DNA from: Gephyromycinifex aptenodytis
GTDB lineage: Bacteria > Actinomycetota > Actinomycetes > Actinomycetales > Dermatophilaceae
Direction: 5' to 3'
Length of the DNA: 64,000 nucleotides
Assembly: GCF_012277275.1 (NCBI RefSeq)
Contig: NZ_CP051155.1
Location: 124,001 to 188,000, forward strand
Both the position numbers and the translations under genes were made by a program. Below are positions 43,722 to 53,467 of the stretch, one piece after another (the first letter of the stretch is position 1; each line of letters begins with the position of its first letter). The notes under the pieces are model-generated. The model worked only from the letters and a program-made list of their open reading frames with translations. It was not told the origin of the DNA and did no database searches.

Positions 43722-43973
43722 GAGGTCGGTACCGACAACCGTTGGAGCCCGGCTCTCAGCCCTGCCCGCGGGCATCCGCGTCTGGTCCGATGCTTGGGAC
43801 GGTCGTGGGGCAGGCGCTGACGGAGGCCGTTTCTGCTGCTGCTGCTCCCAGCGCAGTTTCGACTGGTGCCGGGATGTGCGTGGGAACGGGTGTGCGATGG
43901 GTTGTCGGTGGGCACGCCTAGCGTTTTCCTGACGGCGACGCCAAGTGTCGCCGCTGCGCGACAGGAGAACCCC

Positions 43974-44192
43974 ATGATCGTCGACTGCGTGACGTGCCCG
44001 GTTCGCGGCTCCGCATGCTCGGACTGCGCTGTGGGCGTCGTCTTGAACACCCCCAGCCGTGGGTTGCCGCTCGATGCAACGGAACGTCGGGCGGTGCACG
44101 CCCTGGTAGCGGGCGGCCTACTTCCTGCGTGCCAGACCGCTGGACTACGAGCTCACATGGAACCCTGGATGGATGTGCAAGCTGTCGGGTAG
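43974..44192 (+). CDS. Small four-cysteine protein, 72 aa
   Basis: No named family is recognised. The N-terminus MIVDCVTCPVRGSACSDC holds two CxxC pairs (C5/C8, C14/C17), suggesting a zinc or Fe-S knuckle. Next comes LDATERRAVHALVAGGLL, which looks like a helix. AGGAG 7 nt before ATG 43974 fixes the start, and a 7-bp hairpin (43933-43939 with 43947-43953) lies in the leader. It overlaps the following lipoprotein gene by 20 nt. Similar short proteins occur at this place in other actinobacteria as I recall. Confidence 0.72.
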   Translation: MIVDCVTCPVRGSACSDCAVGVVLNTPSRGLPLDATERRAVHALVAGGLLPACQTAGLRAHMEPWMDVQAVG

Positions 44193-45090
44193 GGGCGCGG
44201 GCGCACCGCGCCGGTGGGAGGGACTGCACAGCCCTGCCAAGGCGCTGGGCTGCGCGGTTCTGGTTCTGCTCAGCGCTGCGTGCAGCGATGCACACCCCCG
44301 GCCGTCCTCGACCTCGACAGTCGCCAGCAGTGCTGAGGCGTCCCGCTCGGCGATGGCCAGCCCTTCGCCTCCCGCCGTGTCCTACGGGCTGGCGCGGGTC
44401 AGTGGCAGCTCACCGCAAGCACGCGAGATCGCCGCCCTGGCCCATTCCTGTGCACAGCAGGTCCAGCAGGTCTGGCCCGAACCTTGGTCCGGCAACATCC
44501 ACATAGAGGCGCCCGCAACGGACACGGAATACCGCCGGCTGACGGGAGCGCCCCCGGGGCAACACAGCGGCATCGCGGCCACGACCTTGGCAGATGTGCA
44601 TCCCGACGGTCGAGCGAGCAACATCCGCGTCGTACTCGACCCGGAAGTGTGGGCCGAGCTGACGGCCCAAGGTCGCCGGGTGATCCTGACCCACGAGACC
44701 GTGCATGTCGCCCTGCTGCAGCATCCGCGTGGACCCTTACCCACCTGGTTCGTCGAAGGGATGGCCGAGTACCTGGCCTACCTGGACAGCGGGCTGGAGG
44801 TGGCCGAGGTCGCAGCGCCGCTGCTGCAGCGCGTTGCCCGCGATGGGCCCCCCGATCGGCTGCCTACCGATGCGCAGTTCACTGGCGATGACCGTGCCGA
44901 GGTCTACGCCCAGGCGTGGATCGCTTGCCAGGTGGCGGTGCGCCTGGCAGGGCAAGAGGCGGTGCTGCGCAGCCTCATCGGGCCAGCCGCGCAGCGGCAG
45001 GGCCAGAACGGCACGAGCCAGCCGCTGCCGCTGAGTACCCGACGTCTGACCAACGCCTGGCGTGCAGAGTTGCAGCGACTGGCCCCTGAC

Positions 45091-45108
<18 letters not shown>
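44173..45108 (+). CDS. Lipoprotein zinc peptidase (peptidase MA-like)
   Basis: The 311-aa product has a lipoprotein signal (LVLLSAACSD), a Ser/Thr/Pro linker and a C-terminal gluzincin-like domain with LTHETVHVALL (HExxH) and WFVEGMAEYLAYL (third ligand Glu). This matches the peptidase MA/basic secretory protease-like group. It is expected outside the membrane, with unknown substrate. It starts inside the 72-aa gene (20-nt overlap), so translation is probably coupled. Its 3' end overlaps the convergent acyl-CoA synthetase gene by 18 nt. Confidence 0.82.
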
Positions 45109-46902
<1,794 letters not shown>

Positions 46903-47044
46903 GAGGGGACCTCCGTCAAGGATGGCAGGGCAACACCTCATAGCGGATGCCCAGTGTGGGGAGGGACCCTACCCATGGATGTGACCCAGGTCTACGGTTG
47001 AACCCTAAGAGGTGATCTACATCTTGGATGCCTCGAGGGGCGGT

Positions 47045-47050
47045 TAGCCT
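47045..47050 (+). promoter_or_regulatory. Candidate -10 element (TAGCCT) of the SRPBCC-ROK operon
   Basis: TAGCCT, six bases (ACGTTC), ATG 47057. It predicts a leaderless transcript covering the four genes to 49807. Confidence 0.55.
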
Positions 47051-47056
47051 ACGTTC

Positions 47057-47500
47057 ATGGCTGAGCGCACCGAGTCCAAGATCCGTATCGAGGCTCCACC
47101 GAACGACGTTTTGGATGTCATCGCTGACGTCGAGAGCTATCCGGAGTGGACCAAGGACATGAGTCAGGTCCGTGTCCTTTCCCTCGACGAGCAGGACTGG
47201 CCGGTGGAAGTCGAATTCACCGTGGCCGCCGGTGTCATCTCGGACACCTACGTGCTGCGCTACGTCTGGGACGTCCAGGACGACGGCACCGGAACCTGTT
47301 CGTGGACCTTGAAACAAGCACGCACCCTTAAAGCCATGGACGGCGCCTATGTGCTCAGCGCCGACGGGGAGGCAACTGCGGTCAGTTATGAGTTGGGTGT
47401 GGAGCTGGCGGTGCCGCTGCCAGGGATGATGCGGCGCAAGGCTGAGAAGTCGATCGTCTCCACGGCGTTGGCAGGCTTGAAGAAACGCGTCGAGGGATGA
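47057..47500 (+). CDS. SRPBCC (START-like, polyketide cyclase) family protein
   Basis: A 147-aa hydrophobic-ligand-binding fold: KIRIEAPPNDVLDVIADVESYPEWTKDM at the N-terminus and a C-terminal helix PGMMRRKAEKSIVSTALAGLKKRV. This subgroup (Rv2185c-like) is common in actinobacteria next to an acyl-CoA synthetase, and may carry a lipid. No catalytic residues can be assigned. Its stop overlaps the next gene by 4 nt (ATGA), and it leads a four-gene operon. Confidence 0.87.
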   Translation: MAERTESKIRIEAPPNDVLDVIADVESYPEWTKDMSQVRVLSLDEQDWPVEVEFTVAAGVISDTYVLRYVWDVQDDGTGTCSWTLKQARTLKAMDGAYVLSADGEATAVSYELGVELAVPLPGMMRRKAEKSIVSTALAGLKKRVEG

Positions 47501-47901
47501 GCCGCCCCGAGCATTCCTCACCGCGATCGGTCGAGGAGGAGATGGCACTGCTGGTCGAGGCGATGCGGGCTCCCGCCACGTCTGCCGACGACGCGTCGAC
47601 CTCCCCGGGCTCAGGTGCTGCACCATCGACGCCGGGCGGTGGCGGCACCGGCTCGAACAATTGCCGGGGCTGCCCGTTGTGCCAAGGCAGCGCCTGGCTG
47701 CACACGATCGCGCCGGAACTAGTGCGCACCCTGGCAGACGTCACCTCGGCGGTTTCTGCGGGGCTGTCGCGCGCTGCCGAGCGCCTGGCCCAGGAAGGGC
47801 AGCGGCACCCGGGGTCGGAACAACAGCAGCCGTCCTCGAACAGTGGCGATACCGTGCCTGATGGGCCGGCGCGGTCCGCAACGGAGGAGGAGCAGGCATG
47901 A
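47497..47901 (+). CDS. Small protein with CxxCPxC motif, 134 aa
   Basis: Function unknown. An acidic N-terminal helix (SVEEEMALLVEAM), a low-complexity Gly/Ser/Pro stretch, then NNCRGCPLCQG at residues ~54-63, and a helix (IAPELVRTLADVTSAVSAGLSRAAERLAQ). The tail is polar. Three closely spaced cysteines suggest metal or cluster binding. Proteins of this build sit upstream of ROK glucokinases in several actinobacteria as I recall. It overlaps by 4 nt on both sides. Confidence 0.7.
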   Translation: MSRPEHSSPRSVEEEMALLVEAMRAPATSADDASTSPGSGAAPSTPGGGGTGSNNCRGCPLCQGSAWLHTIAPELVRTLADVTSAVSAGLSRAAERLAQEGQRHPGSEQQQPSSNSGDTVPDGPARSATEEEQA

Positions 47902-48839
47902 GCCTGACAGTAGGTCTCGATATCGGCGGGACGAAGCTCGCAGGCGCGGTGGTGGACGAGGAAGGAAACGTCCTGGCGCGCGCGCGGCGTGAAACGCCGG
48001 CGTCGGCGACGTCTGACATTGTCTCGGCCGCGGCCGACCTGGTTGATGAGCTGGCCGGCGATCACGACGTTGTCGGCGTGGGCGTTGCCTGCGCAGGGTT
48101 CATCGACCGCTCGGGCACGACCGTGATGTTCGCCCCGAACCTGCCGTGGCGCGACGAACCGCTGAAAGCGAAGCTGGAAGATCTCACCCGGCTGCCGGTC
48201 CAATTGCTGAACGACGCCAACGCTGCCGCCTGGGGCGAATTCGTCCATGGGTCCGCAGCCGACGTCGACCACATGGTGTTCCTGACCATCGGTACCGGTG
48301 TCGGGGGTGGCATCGTCGAGAACGGGCGGCTGCTGCGAGGTGCGTTCGGCGTGGCTGCAGAGTTGGGACACATCCGGATGGTCCCGGGCGGACGCCTGTG
48401 CGGCTGCGGGGTGCACGGCTGCCTGGAGCAGTACGCCAGCGGCACCGCGTTGGTGCGCGCAGCCCGTGAACTCGTTGCCTCCGGCGACCAGCGCGGCGAA
48501 GGGCTCGCCGCACGCTGCTCGGGTGACCCGCGCTCTCTCACCGGACCCGACGTCACCAAAGCCGCTCAGGAAGGCGACATCGGGGCACTCTCGCTCATCG
48601 CTGAACTCGGTCGCTGGATCGGTGAAGGCGCCGCTTCCATCGGTTCAGTCCTGGACCCGGAGGTCATCGTCATCGGTGGCGGGGTGGCCTCAGCCGGGGC
48701 GCTCCTGCTGGATCCGGCGGCGGAGGCGTACGAGGAGTACGTGACAGGTCGTGGTTACCGCCCGTACGCCTCGTGGCGGCTGGCTTCCCTGGGCAACGAA
48801 GCAGGGATGATCGGCGCGGCAGCGCAGGTGCGCCCTTGA
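47898..48839 (+). CDS. ROK-family glucokinase, first copy
   Basis: The 313-aa product has the ATP motif LDIGGTKLAG (residues 7-16), NDANAAAWGEFVHG, the glucose-binding ELGHIRMVPGG, and the ROK zinc motif CGCGVHGCLEQYASG. It should phosphorylate glucose (or a close relative) with ATP or polyphosphate. There is no N-terminal helix-turn-helix, so it is an enzyme rather than a ROK repressor. It is followed by a second ROK kinase whose TTG start overlaps its stop by 4 nt. Confidence 0.9.
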   Translation: MSLTVGLDIGGTKLAGAVVDEEGNVLARARRETPASATSDIVSAAADLVDELAGDHDVVGVGVACAGFIDRSGTTVMFAPNLPWRDEPLKAKLEDLTRLPVQLLNDANAAAWGEFVHGSAADVDHMVFLTIGTGVGGGIVENGRLLRGAFGVAAELGHIRMVPGGRLCGCGVHGCLEQYASGTALVRAARELVASGDQRGEGLAARCSGDPRSLTGPDVTKAAQEGDIGALSLIAELGRWIGEGAASIGSVLDPEVIVIGGGVASAGALLLDPAAEAYEEYVTGRGYRPYASWRLASLGNEAGMIGAAAQVRP

Positions 48840-49807
48840 GTTCCTACTGCCTCGGGGTTGACATCGGCGGCACGAAAGTGGCTGCAGGACTGGTGGATGA
48901 GTGCGGGACTATCCGTCACCGCACCAGACGCGACACCCCAGACCGCTCACGAAGTCCGCAGGTCGTCGAGGACACCATCGTTGACGCCGTCGAAGAGCTG
49001 CTCGAAGTGGCCCGGGAGGAAGATGCGCGGGTCGAGGCGATCGGGGTGGGCGCGGCAGGCTTTGTCGGCGCAGATCGCGCGACTGTCGTGTTCGCGCCGC
49101 ACTTATCCTGGCGCGACGAACCGCTGCAACAAGGGCTCACCCAGCGAGTAGGTCTACCCATTTGTGTCGACAACGACGCCAACGCCGCCGCGTGGGCCGA
49201 GTATTGCTTCGGAGCTGCCCGCGAGGAGACGCACCTGGTGATGATCACCCTTGGAACCGGCATCGGGGGCGCCATCGTCACCAATGGGGCGCTACAGCGT
49301 GGCCGCTTCGGCATCGCTGGCGAATTCGGGCATATGCAGATCGTTCCGGATGGGATGCGGTGCGAATGCGGTAACCGCGGCTGCTGGGAGCAGTACGCCA
49401 GCGGCAACGCTCTGGTGCGGGAGGCGCGGGCCTTGATCGAGGCGCGATCACCGGTCTCCCACGATCTATCCGCTCGGCTGGGCGGCGACCCGAGCGCTCT
49501 GGTCGGCCCTCTCATCACCGAGGCGGCCCGAGATGGGGACCCCACCGCGCGAGAGTTGCTGACCGAGATCGGGCAGTGGCTCGGGGTGGGCCTGGCCAAC
49601 TTGGCGGCCGCTATCGACCCGGGGTTGTTCGTCATCGGCGGTGGTGTCAGCGCGGCCGGTGAACTCCTGCTGGCCCCCGCCCGCGAAAGCTTCCGGCGGC
49701 GTCTGCCCGGGCGCGGGTATCGTCCCGAAGCCCAGATCGTCGTGGCTGAACTCGGACCGGACGCCGGTCTCATCGGCGCTGCCGACCTGGCCCGAACCAG
49801 CCTGTAA
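48836..49807 (+). CDS. ROK-family sugar kinase, second tandem copy
   Basis: The 323-aa product has the same domain set: LGVDIGGTKVAAG, NDANAAAWAEYCFG, GEFGHMQIVPDG and the zinc motif CECGNRGCWEQYASG. TTG 48836 forms a TTGA overlap with the previous stop. The frame start at 48773 lies inside the first kinase. It is a clear paralogue of the preceding gene, but differs enough that the duplication is old. Substrate division between the two (glucose, N-acetylglucosamine, mannose) is unknown. Confidence 0.88.
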   Translation: MSSYCLGVDIGGTKVAAGLVDECGTIRHRTRRDTPDRSRSPQVVEDTIVDAVEELLEVAREEDARVEAIGVGAAGFVGADRATVVFAPHLSWRDEPLQQGLTQRVGLPICVDNDANAAAWAEYCFGAAREETHLVMITLGTGIGGAIVTNGALQRGRFGIAGEFGHMQIVPDGMRCECGNRGCWEQYASGNALVREARALIEARSPVSHDLSARLGGDPSALVGPLITEAARDGDPTARELLTEIGQWLGVGLANLAAAIDPGLFVIGGGVSAAGELLLAPARESFRRRLPGRGYRPEAQIVVAELGPDAGLIGAADLARTSL

Positions 49808-49835
49808 AGCTGCCTGCACCCGCTCGGGCCCCGTC

Positions 49836-50348
49836 CTAGACGACCGCGCCGTCGTCGTCGCTGGGGTCACGGTGGGTGGGGGATCGCAGTACCAAGATGA
49901 CGAAGCCGGCGCAGAACAGGGCGATCGCGAACAAGACGGGAAGTTTGCCACCGTCGGGGTCGGCCAGTACGCGGTAGAGAAGCAGCAGCGGCCCACCGGT
50001 GAGCCCGAGCAGCGCTGCCCAGAAGGTCCAGTCGGAGGTGGGGGCGGGGAGTGGAGCCGGAGCCGGGGGGACGAAGCCTTCGTCTTCCTCCTCGGCCAGG
50101 GAATAGGCCCGCCAACCATCCGTCACATCCGGCATGGGCGGGGGAGTCGGGGTCGGCGTGCTGGATGGCTCAGGTTCTGCCGGGGCTTCGGGCATCGGCT
50201 GGTGAGCATCGCTGGGGTTATTCGAGACGTCGCTACCAGTAGCGGGGACATCGGGGGGATCGGGCGCGGTCTGCGGCTCGTCCCCGTTCCAGTTGGCGAC
50301 GATGTCGGCGAATCTGGCATTGACCTCGTGATCGTCCGGGGACGTCAT
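49836..50348 (-). CDS. Conserved membrane protein with Pro-rich N-terminus (Rv2183c-like position)
   Basis: A 170-aa protein. It has an acidic N-terminus (FADIVANWNGDEP), a long Pro/Asp/Glu-rich linker (residues ~30-75 and 90-105), and two C-terminal transmembrane segments (FWAALLGLTGGPLLLLYRVL and LPVLFAIALFCAGFVILVL). No catalytic motif is present. It lies divergent from the PlsC gene, as I recall for Rv2183c and Rv2182c. GGAGG lies upstream of ATG 50348. Function unknown. Confidence 0.75.
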   Translation of the reverse strand: MTSPDDHEVNARFADIVANWNGDEPQTAPDPPDVPATGSDVSNNPSDAHQPMPEAPAEPEPSSTPTPTPPPMPDVTDGWRAYSLAEEEDEGFVPPAPAPLPAPTSDWTFWAALLGLTGGPLLLLYRVLADPDGGKLPVLFAIALFCAGFVILVLRSPTHRDPSDDDGAVV

Positions 50349-50526
50349 CCTCTGCCTCCGATCGGGGCGGGAGCGGCGTTCGGTGCTCCGTCAGGTCGTG
50401 TGGCTTTTTCGGCGGAACGCGGCCGCGGCTCGATTCTGGCACGCTCGCACGGTTGTGGCTCGCCGGAGGACGCCGTTTGAGTGGGTGGGTGCCGTAGAGT
50501 CGCACCGGTCTGTTGAAAGGTGTGCC

Positions 50527-51603
50527 GTGCTGTATTGGGTTCTCAAGCTTGTCATTGTGGGGCCGATTGTGCGGTTCCTCTTCCGTCCGTGGGTCGAAGG
50601 CGCGCAACATGTGCCGGCCCACGGTCCGGCCATCTTGGCGAGCAATCACCTGTCCTTCTCGGATTCGATTTTCTTGCCGCTGATCCTTCCGCGCCGCGTC
50701 ACCTTCCCCGCGAAGATGGAGTACTTCACCAGCCCCGGCCTCAAGGGCAGGCTGAAAGCGGCGTTCTTCAGAGGTACCGGGCAGATCCCCATCGACCGCT
50801 CCGGTGGCGAGGCGAGTCAGGCCGCGATGCGCGCCGGACTTGAGGTCCTGCGTCGTGGCGAGCTGTTCGGGATCTACCCCGAGGGCACTCGTTCTCCGGA
50901 TGGACGGCTGCACCGCGGCAAGACGGGTATGGCGCGCCTGGCGCTCGAAGCCGGGGTTCCGATCATCCCGGTCGCCATGATCGACACCGACAAAGCGCAA
51001 CCGACTGGGCAGAAGATCCCCAACATCGTGCGGGTGGGCGTCAGGTTCGCGCCCCCGATCGACCTGAGTCCCTACCAGGGCCGCGAGGACGATTACGACG
51101 CGTGGCGCGAGATCACCGATCAGGTCATGGCGGAGCTGGCCCGGCTGTCGGGGCGGGAGTACGTGGACGAGTACGCGGCCACCCGCAAGCAGCAGATCGC
51201 CGCTCGTGCCGAGCAGTTCATGGCTAACGCCAAAGCTGACGCTGCGGCTGCGCAGGCACGCGCGGAGGAACTCGTGGCTACGGCTAGGGCCGAGACGCTG
51301 GCGGCCACCGCACGTGCCCGGATAGAGACTGCTGCGATGCGGGAGCGGGCCAAGGTCGAGACTGCCGCGGTGCGGGAGCGGGCCAAGGTCGAGACTGCCG
51401 CGGTGCGGGAGCGGGCCAAGGTCGAGACTGCGGCCGTGCAGACCCGGGCCGAGGAGCTTGTCGGCAGAGTTACTCGTCGTATGAACACAGCCGGCGCAGA
51501 AGAGACTGTTGACGCGGACGAACTGGCGGCCACCGATGACGTGGTCGAGACCCCCGCCCCCCAGGTCCCCGGCGACGCCGATGGCCTCGCCCCGAGGCAG
51601 TAA
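50527..51603 (+). CDS. plsC: PlsC-family 1-acylglycerol-3-phosphate acyltransferase with hendecad-repeat C-terminus
   Basis: The 358-aa product has the acyltransferase motifs NHLSFSD (H41-D46), GQIPIDRSGG, GIYPEGTRSPDGRLHRGKTG and VPIIPVAMIDT, so it should acylate lysophosphatidic acid or a related lipid. GTG 50527 has GAAAGG 6 nt upstream, and TAGAGT at 50495-50500 may be its -10. After residue ~225 comes an Ala/Glu/Arg-rich helical region with 11-residue repeats (ETAAVRERAKV, residues ~267-305), absent from ordinary PlsC, then an acidic tail. The next gene starts 23 nt before its end. Confidence 0.88.
   Translation: MLYWVLKLVIVGPIVRFLFRPWVEGAQHVPAHGPAILASNHLSFSDSIFLPLILPRRVTFPAKMEYFTSPGLKGRLKAAFFRGTGQIPIDRSGGEASQAAMRAGLEVLRRGELFGIYPEGTRSPDGRLHRGKTGMARLALEAGVPIIPVAMIDTDKAQPTGQKIPNIVRVGVRFAPPIDLSPYQGREDDYDAWREITDQVMAELARLSGREYVDEYAATRKQQIAARAEQFMANAKADAAAAQARAEELVATARAETLAATARARIETAAMRERAKVETAAVRERAKVETAAVRERAKVETAAVQTRAEELVGRVTRRMNTAGAEETVDADELAATDDVVETPAPQVPGDADGLAPRQ
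51327..51441 (+). repeat. 33-bp tandem repeat (3.5 copies) inside plsC
   Basis: Units 51327-51359, 51360-51392 and 51393-51425 plus a half unit. The second and third copies are identical, and the first differs at three or four bases. Each encodes the 11-residue hendecad ETAAVRERAKV, suited to a long straight coiled coil. Confidence 0.85.
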
Positions 51604-52747
51604 GCGCCAGGTTCAGGTGCGGGTCCGCGGAGATGACAACCGGGTCTTCGCCGCCCTGTGGTCTGCCGTCGACCTGTACCGGGTGCTGGTGCTGGCCTAT
51701 GTCATCTACCTGTACATCGCCCGGTTGGAGCACGTTGCTCACCCGCAGCGCGGCTGGTGGGTGCTCAGCGTGCTGGCGGTCTGGACGGTGTGCTCGTTGT
51801 TGCTACCCAACCGAGGGCGCTGGTGGTACGTAGCGGAGTTGGTGCTGGCTACCGCCGCAGTGCTGGCCACGATGGCCGTGGACAGCCGAGCAGTGATCCA
51901 AGCGGGAAGCCCGACAGTGCCAGGGATGTGGCCCGCGGCGACGGTGCTGGCGTGGGCGGTTCGGGGCGGTACCTGGGGCGGCCTGATCGCAGCCGGGGTG
52001 ATCGCCGTGGCCGACCTCGTCCTCATCCAGACGCCCAACGCGACGACAATCCATCACATCGTCATCCTGCTGCTGGTCGGATCGTGTGTCGGCTACTGCG
52101 CCGACCTGGTGCGCCAGGGCTATTCGGCGCTGCAGGAAGCCCTGGCGTTGACGGCTCGGGCGGCTGAACGGGAGCGACTCGCGGCGACTGTGCACGACGG
52201 CGTCCTGCAAGCCTTGACGTTCATTAATCGACGCGGTCACGAAGTCGGTGGGGAAGCGGCGCAACTGGGCGATATCGCGGGGCAGCAAGAGCGGGTGTTG
52301 CGGGAGCTCATCTCGGCTCCGACCGCGCTGGAGCCAGCTCCCAGGACGCCGGGTGAAGTGGATCTGAGGGGGGTCTGCACGCCCCTGGCCGGGGAACGGG
52401 TCACCGTCTCGGTGCCAGCTGAACCGGTTCTGGTTCAGGCGGATCAGGCCGCTGGCGTGAGAGCCGCCATGGACGCGGCGCTGGAGAACGTGCGAGTGCA
52501 TGCCGGGGCGCAAGCCCGCGCCTGGGTGCTGCTGGAGGACGAAGGGGACCACGTCATCGTCACCGTGCGTGATGACGGCCCTGGGATCGCTCCCGGCAGA
52601 CTGGAAGCGGCTCGGGCAGAGAACCGCCTAGGCGTCGCCGTGAGCATCGTGGCTCGCCTGGAAGCGCTAGGAGGTAGCGCGCTGTACCGGCCGAGCCGTA
52701 GGGGCACCGTCGTGGAGTTGCAGCTGCCGAAGGAGAGCGTGCGCTGA
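51581..52747 (+). CDS. Membrane sensor histidine kinase (DUF5931/MacS-like)
   Basis: The ~388-aa product has an N-terminal membrane domain of about five helices (DLYRVLVLAYVIYLYIARLEH to HHIVILLLVGSCVGYC), then a NarL-type HisKA_3 domain with the phosphorylated His in AATVHDGVLQAL (about residue 204), and a HATPase domain (ENVRVHAGAQ, RDDGPGI). The family pairs with a LuxR-type regulator, as here (stop overlaps the next ATG by one base). The start is uncertain: ATG 51581 overlaps plsC by 23 nt, and no strong ribosome site is seen. The signal is unknown, probably envelope-related. Confidence 0.88.
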   Translation: MASPRGSKRQVQVRVRGDDNRVFAALWSAVDLYRVLVLAYVIYLYIARLEHVAHPQRGWWVLSVLAVWTVCSLLLPNRGRWWYVAELVLATAAVLATMAVDSRAVIQAGSPTVPGMWPAATVLAWAVRGGTWGGLIAAGVIAVADLVLIQTPNATTIHHIVILLLVGSCVGYCADLVRQGYSALQEALALTARAAERERLAATVHDGVLQALTFINRRGHEVGGEAAQLGDIAGQQERVLRELISAPTALEPAPRTPGEVDLRGVCTPLAGERVTVSVPAEPVLVQADQAAGVRAAMDAALENVRVHAGAQARAWVLLEDEGDHVIVTVRDDGPGIAPGRLEAARAENRLGVAVSIVARLEALGGSALYRPSRRGTVVELQLPKESVR

Positions 52748-53454
52748 TGGCTATTCGAGTTCTGGTGGCAGATGACCATCCCATGTGGCGTGAAGCGGTC
52801 GAGAAAGACTTGATCGAGGCTGGATTCGAGGTCGTGGGAACGGCCTCGGACGGGCGGGCCGCGCTGGAGCGGACTCGAGCCACCCGTCCTGATGTGCTCG
52901 TGCTCGATCTGCACCTTCCGCTGTTGTCGGGGGCGGAGGTGGTGCGGGGGCTCAAAGACGCCCAGGTCGAGACTCGGGTGCTGATCCTGTCGGCCAGTGG
53001 CGCAGCCCAAGACGTCGTCGAGGTGATGAAGGAAGGGGCGGTCGGGTATCTGGTGAAATCCACCGGCCGTGAGGAGTTCTTACAGGCGGTGGCAGCAACC
53101 TCACGCGGAGAAGCGGTCTTCACCCCGGAGGTCGCAGGCCTGGTCCTGGGCGAATACGGACGCCTGGCCCGTCACGACAGCCGCGAACCGGCACCCGAAC
53201 TGACCGCTCGGGAGAAGGACGTGCTGCGTTTCGTGGCAACAGGTATGTCCTACCGCGACATCGCCGAGACGTTGGGCATCTCACACCGCACGGTGCAGAA
53301 CCATGTGCAGAACACGCTCGGAAAGCTGCAGTTGAACAACAGGGTTCAGCTCGCGCGCTACGCCGTCGCGCAGGGTTTGGCGCAGGACGACTCGGTTCCG
53401 GGGGCGGCTGCAGGTCCGTCATCCGGACCCGCGCCGACGCGCGCCCCCCGCTGA
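52747..53454 (+). CDS. LuxR-family response regulator
   Basis: The 235-aa product has a receiver domain (VLVADDHPMWREAV, phospho-acceptor D54 in VLVLDLHLP, Lys in GYLVKSTG) and a C-terminal GerE helix-turn-helix (LTAREKDVLRFVATGMSYRDIAETLGISHRTVQNHVQNTLGKL). It is the partner of the preceding histidine kinase (TGATG overlap). The tail is Pro/Ala-rich. Targets are unknown. Confidence 0.93.
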   Translation: MAIRVLVADDHPMWREAVEKDLIEAGFEVVGTASDGRAALERTRATRPDVLVLDLHLPLLSGAEVVRGLKDAQVETRVLILSASGAAQDVVEVMKEGAVGYLVKSTGREEFLQAVAATSRGEAVFTPEVAGLVLGEYGRLARHDSREPAPELTAREKDVLRFVATGMSYRDIAETLGISHRTVQNHVQNTLGKLQLNNRVQLARYAVAQGLAQDDSVPGAAAGPSSGPAPTRAPR

Positions 53455-53455
53455 T

Positions 53456-53461
53456 TACTCT
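53456..53461 (+). promoter_or_regulatory. Candidate -10 element (TACTCT) of aroG
   Basis: TACTCT, six bases (GGAGAC), GTG 53468. The spacer also contains GGAG, but it is too close to work well as a ribosome site, favouring leaderless initiation. Confidence 0.5.
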
Positions 53462-53467
53462 GGAGAC

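Noticed and set aside
43709-43973. A c-di-AMP (ydaO) or other riboswitch upstream of the four-cysteine gene
   Set aside because: Such an element precedes a wall hydrolase gene near this place in some actinobacteria, but no consensus core was found here, only a simple 7-bp hairpin.
51327-51441. Possible CRISPR array
   Set aside because: The repeats are contiguous with no spacers and stay in frame with plsC, so they are a coding tandem repeat.
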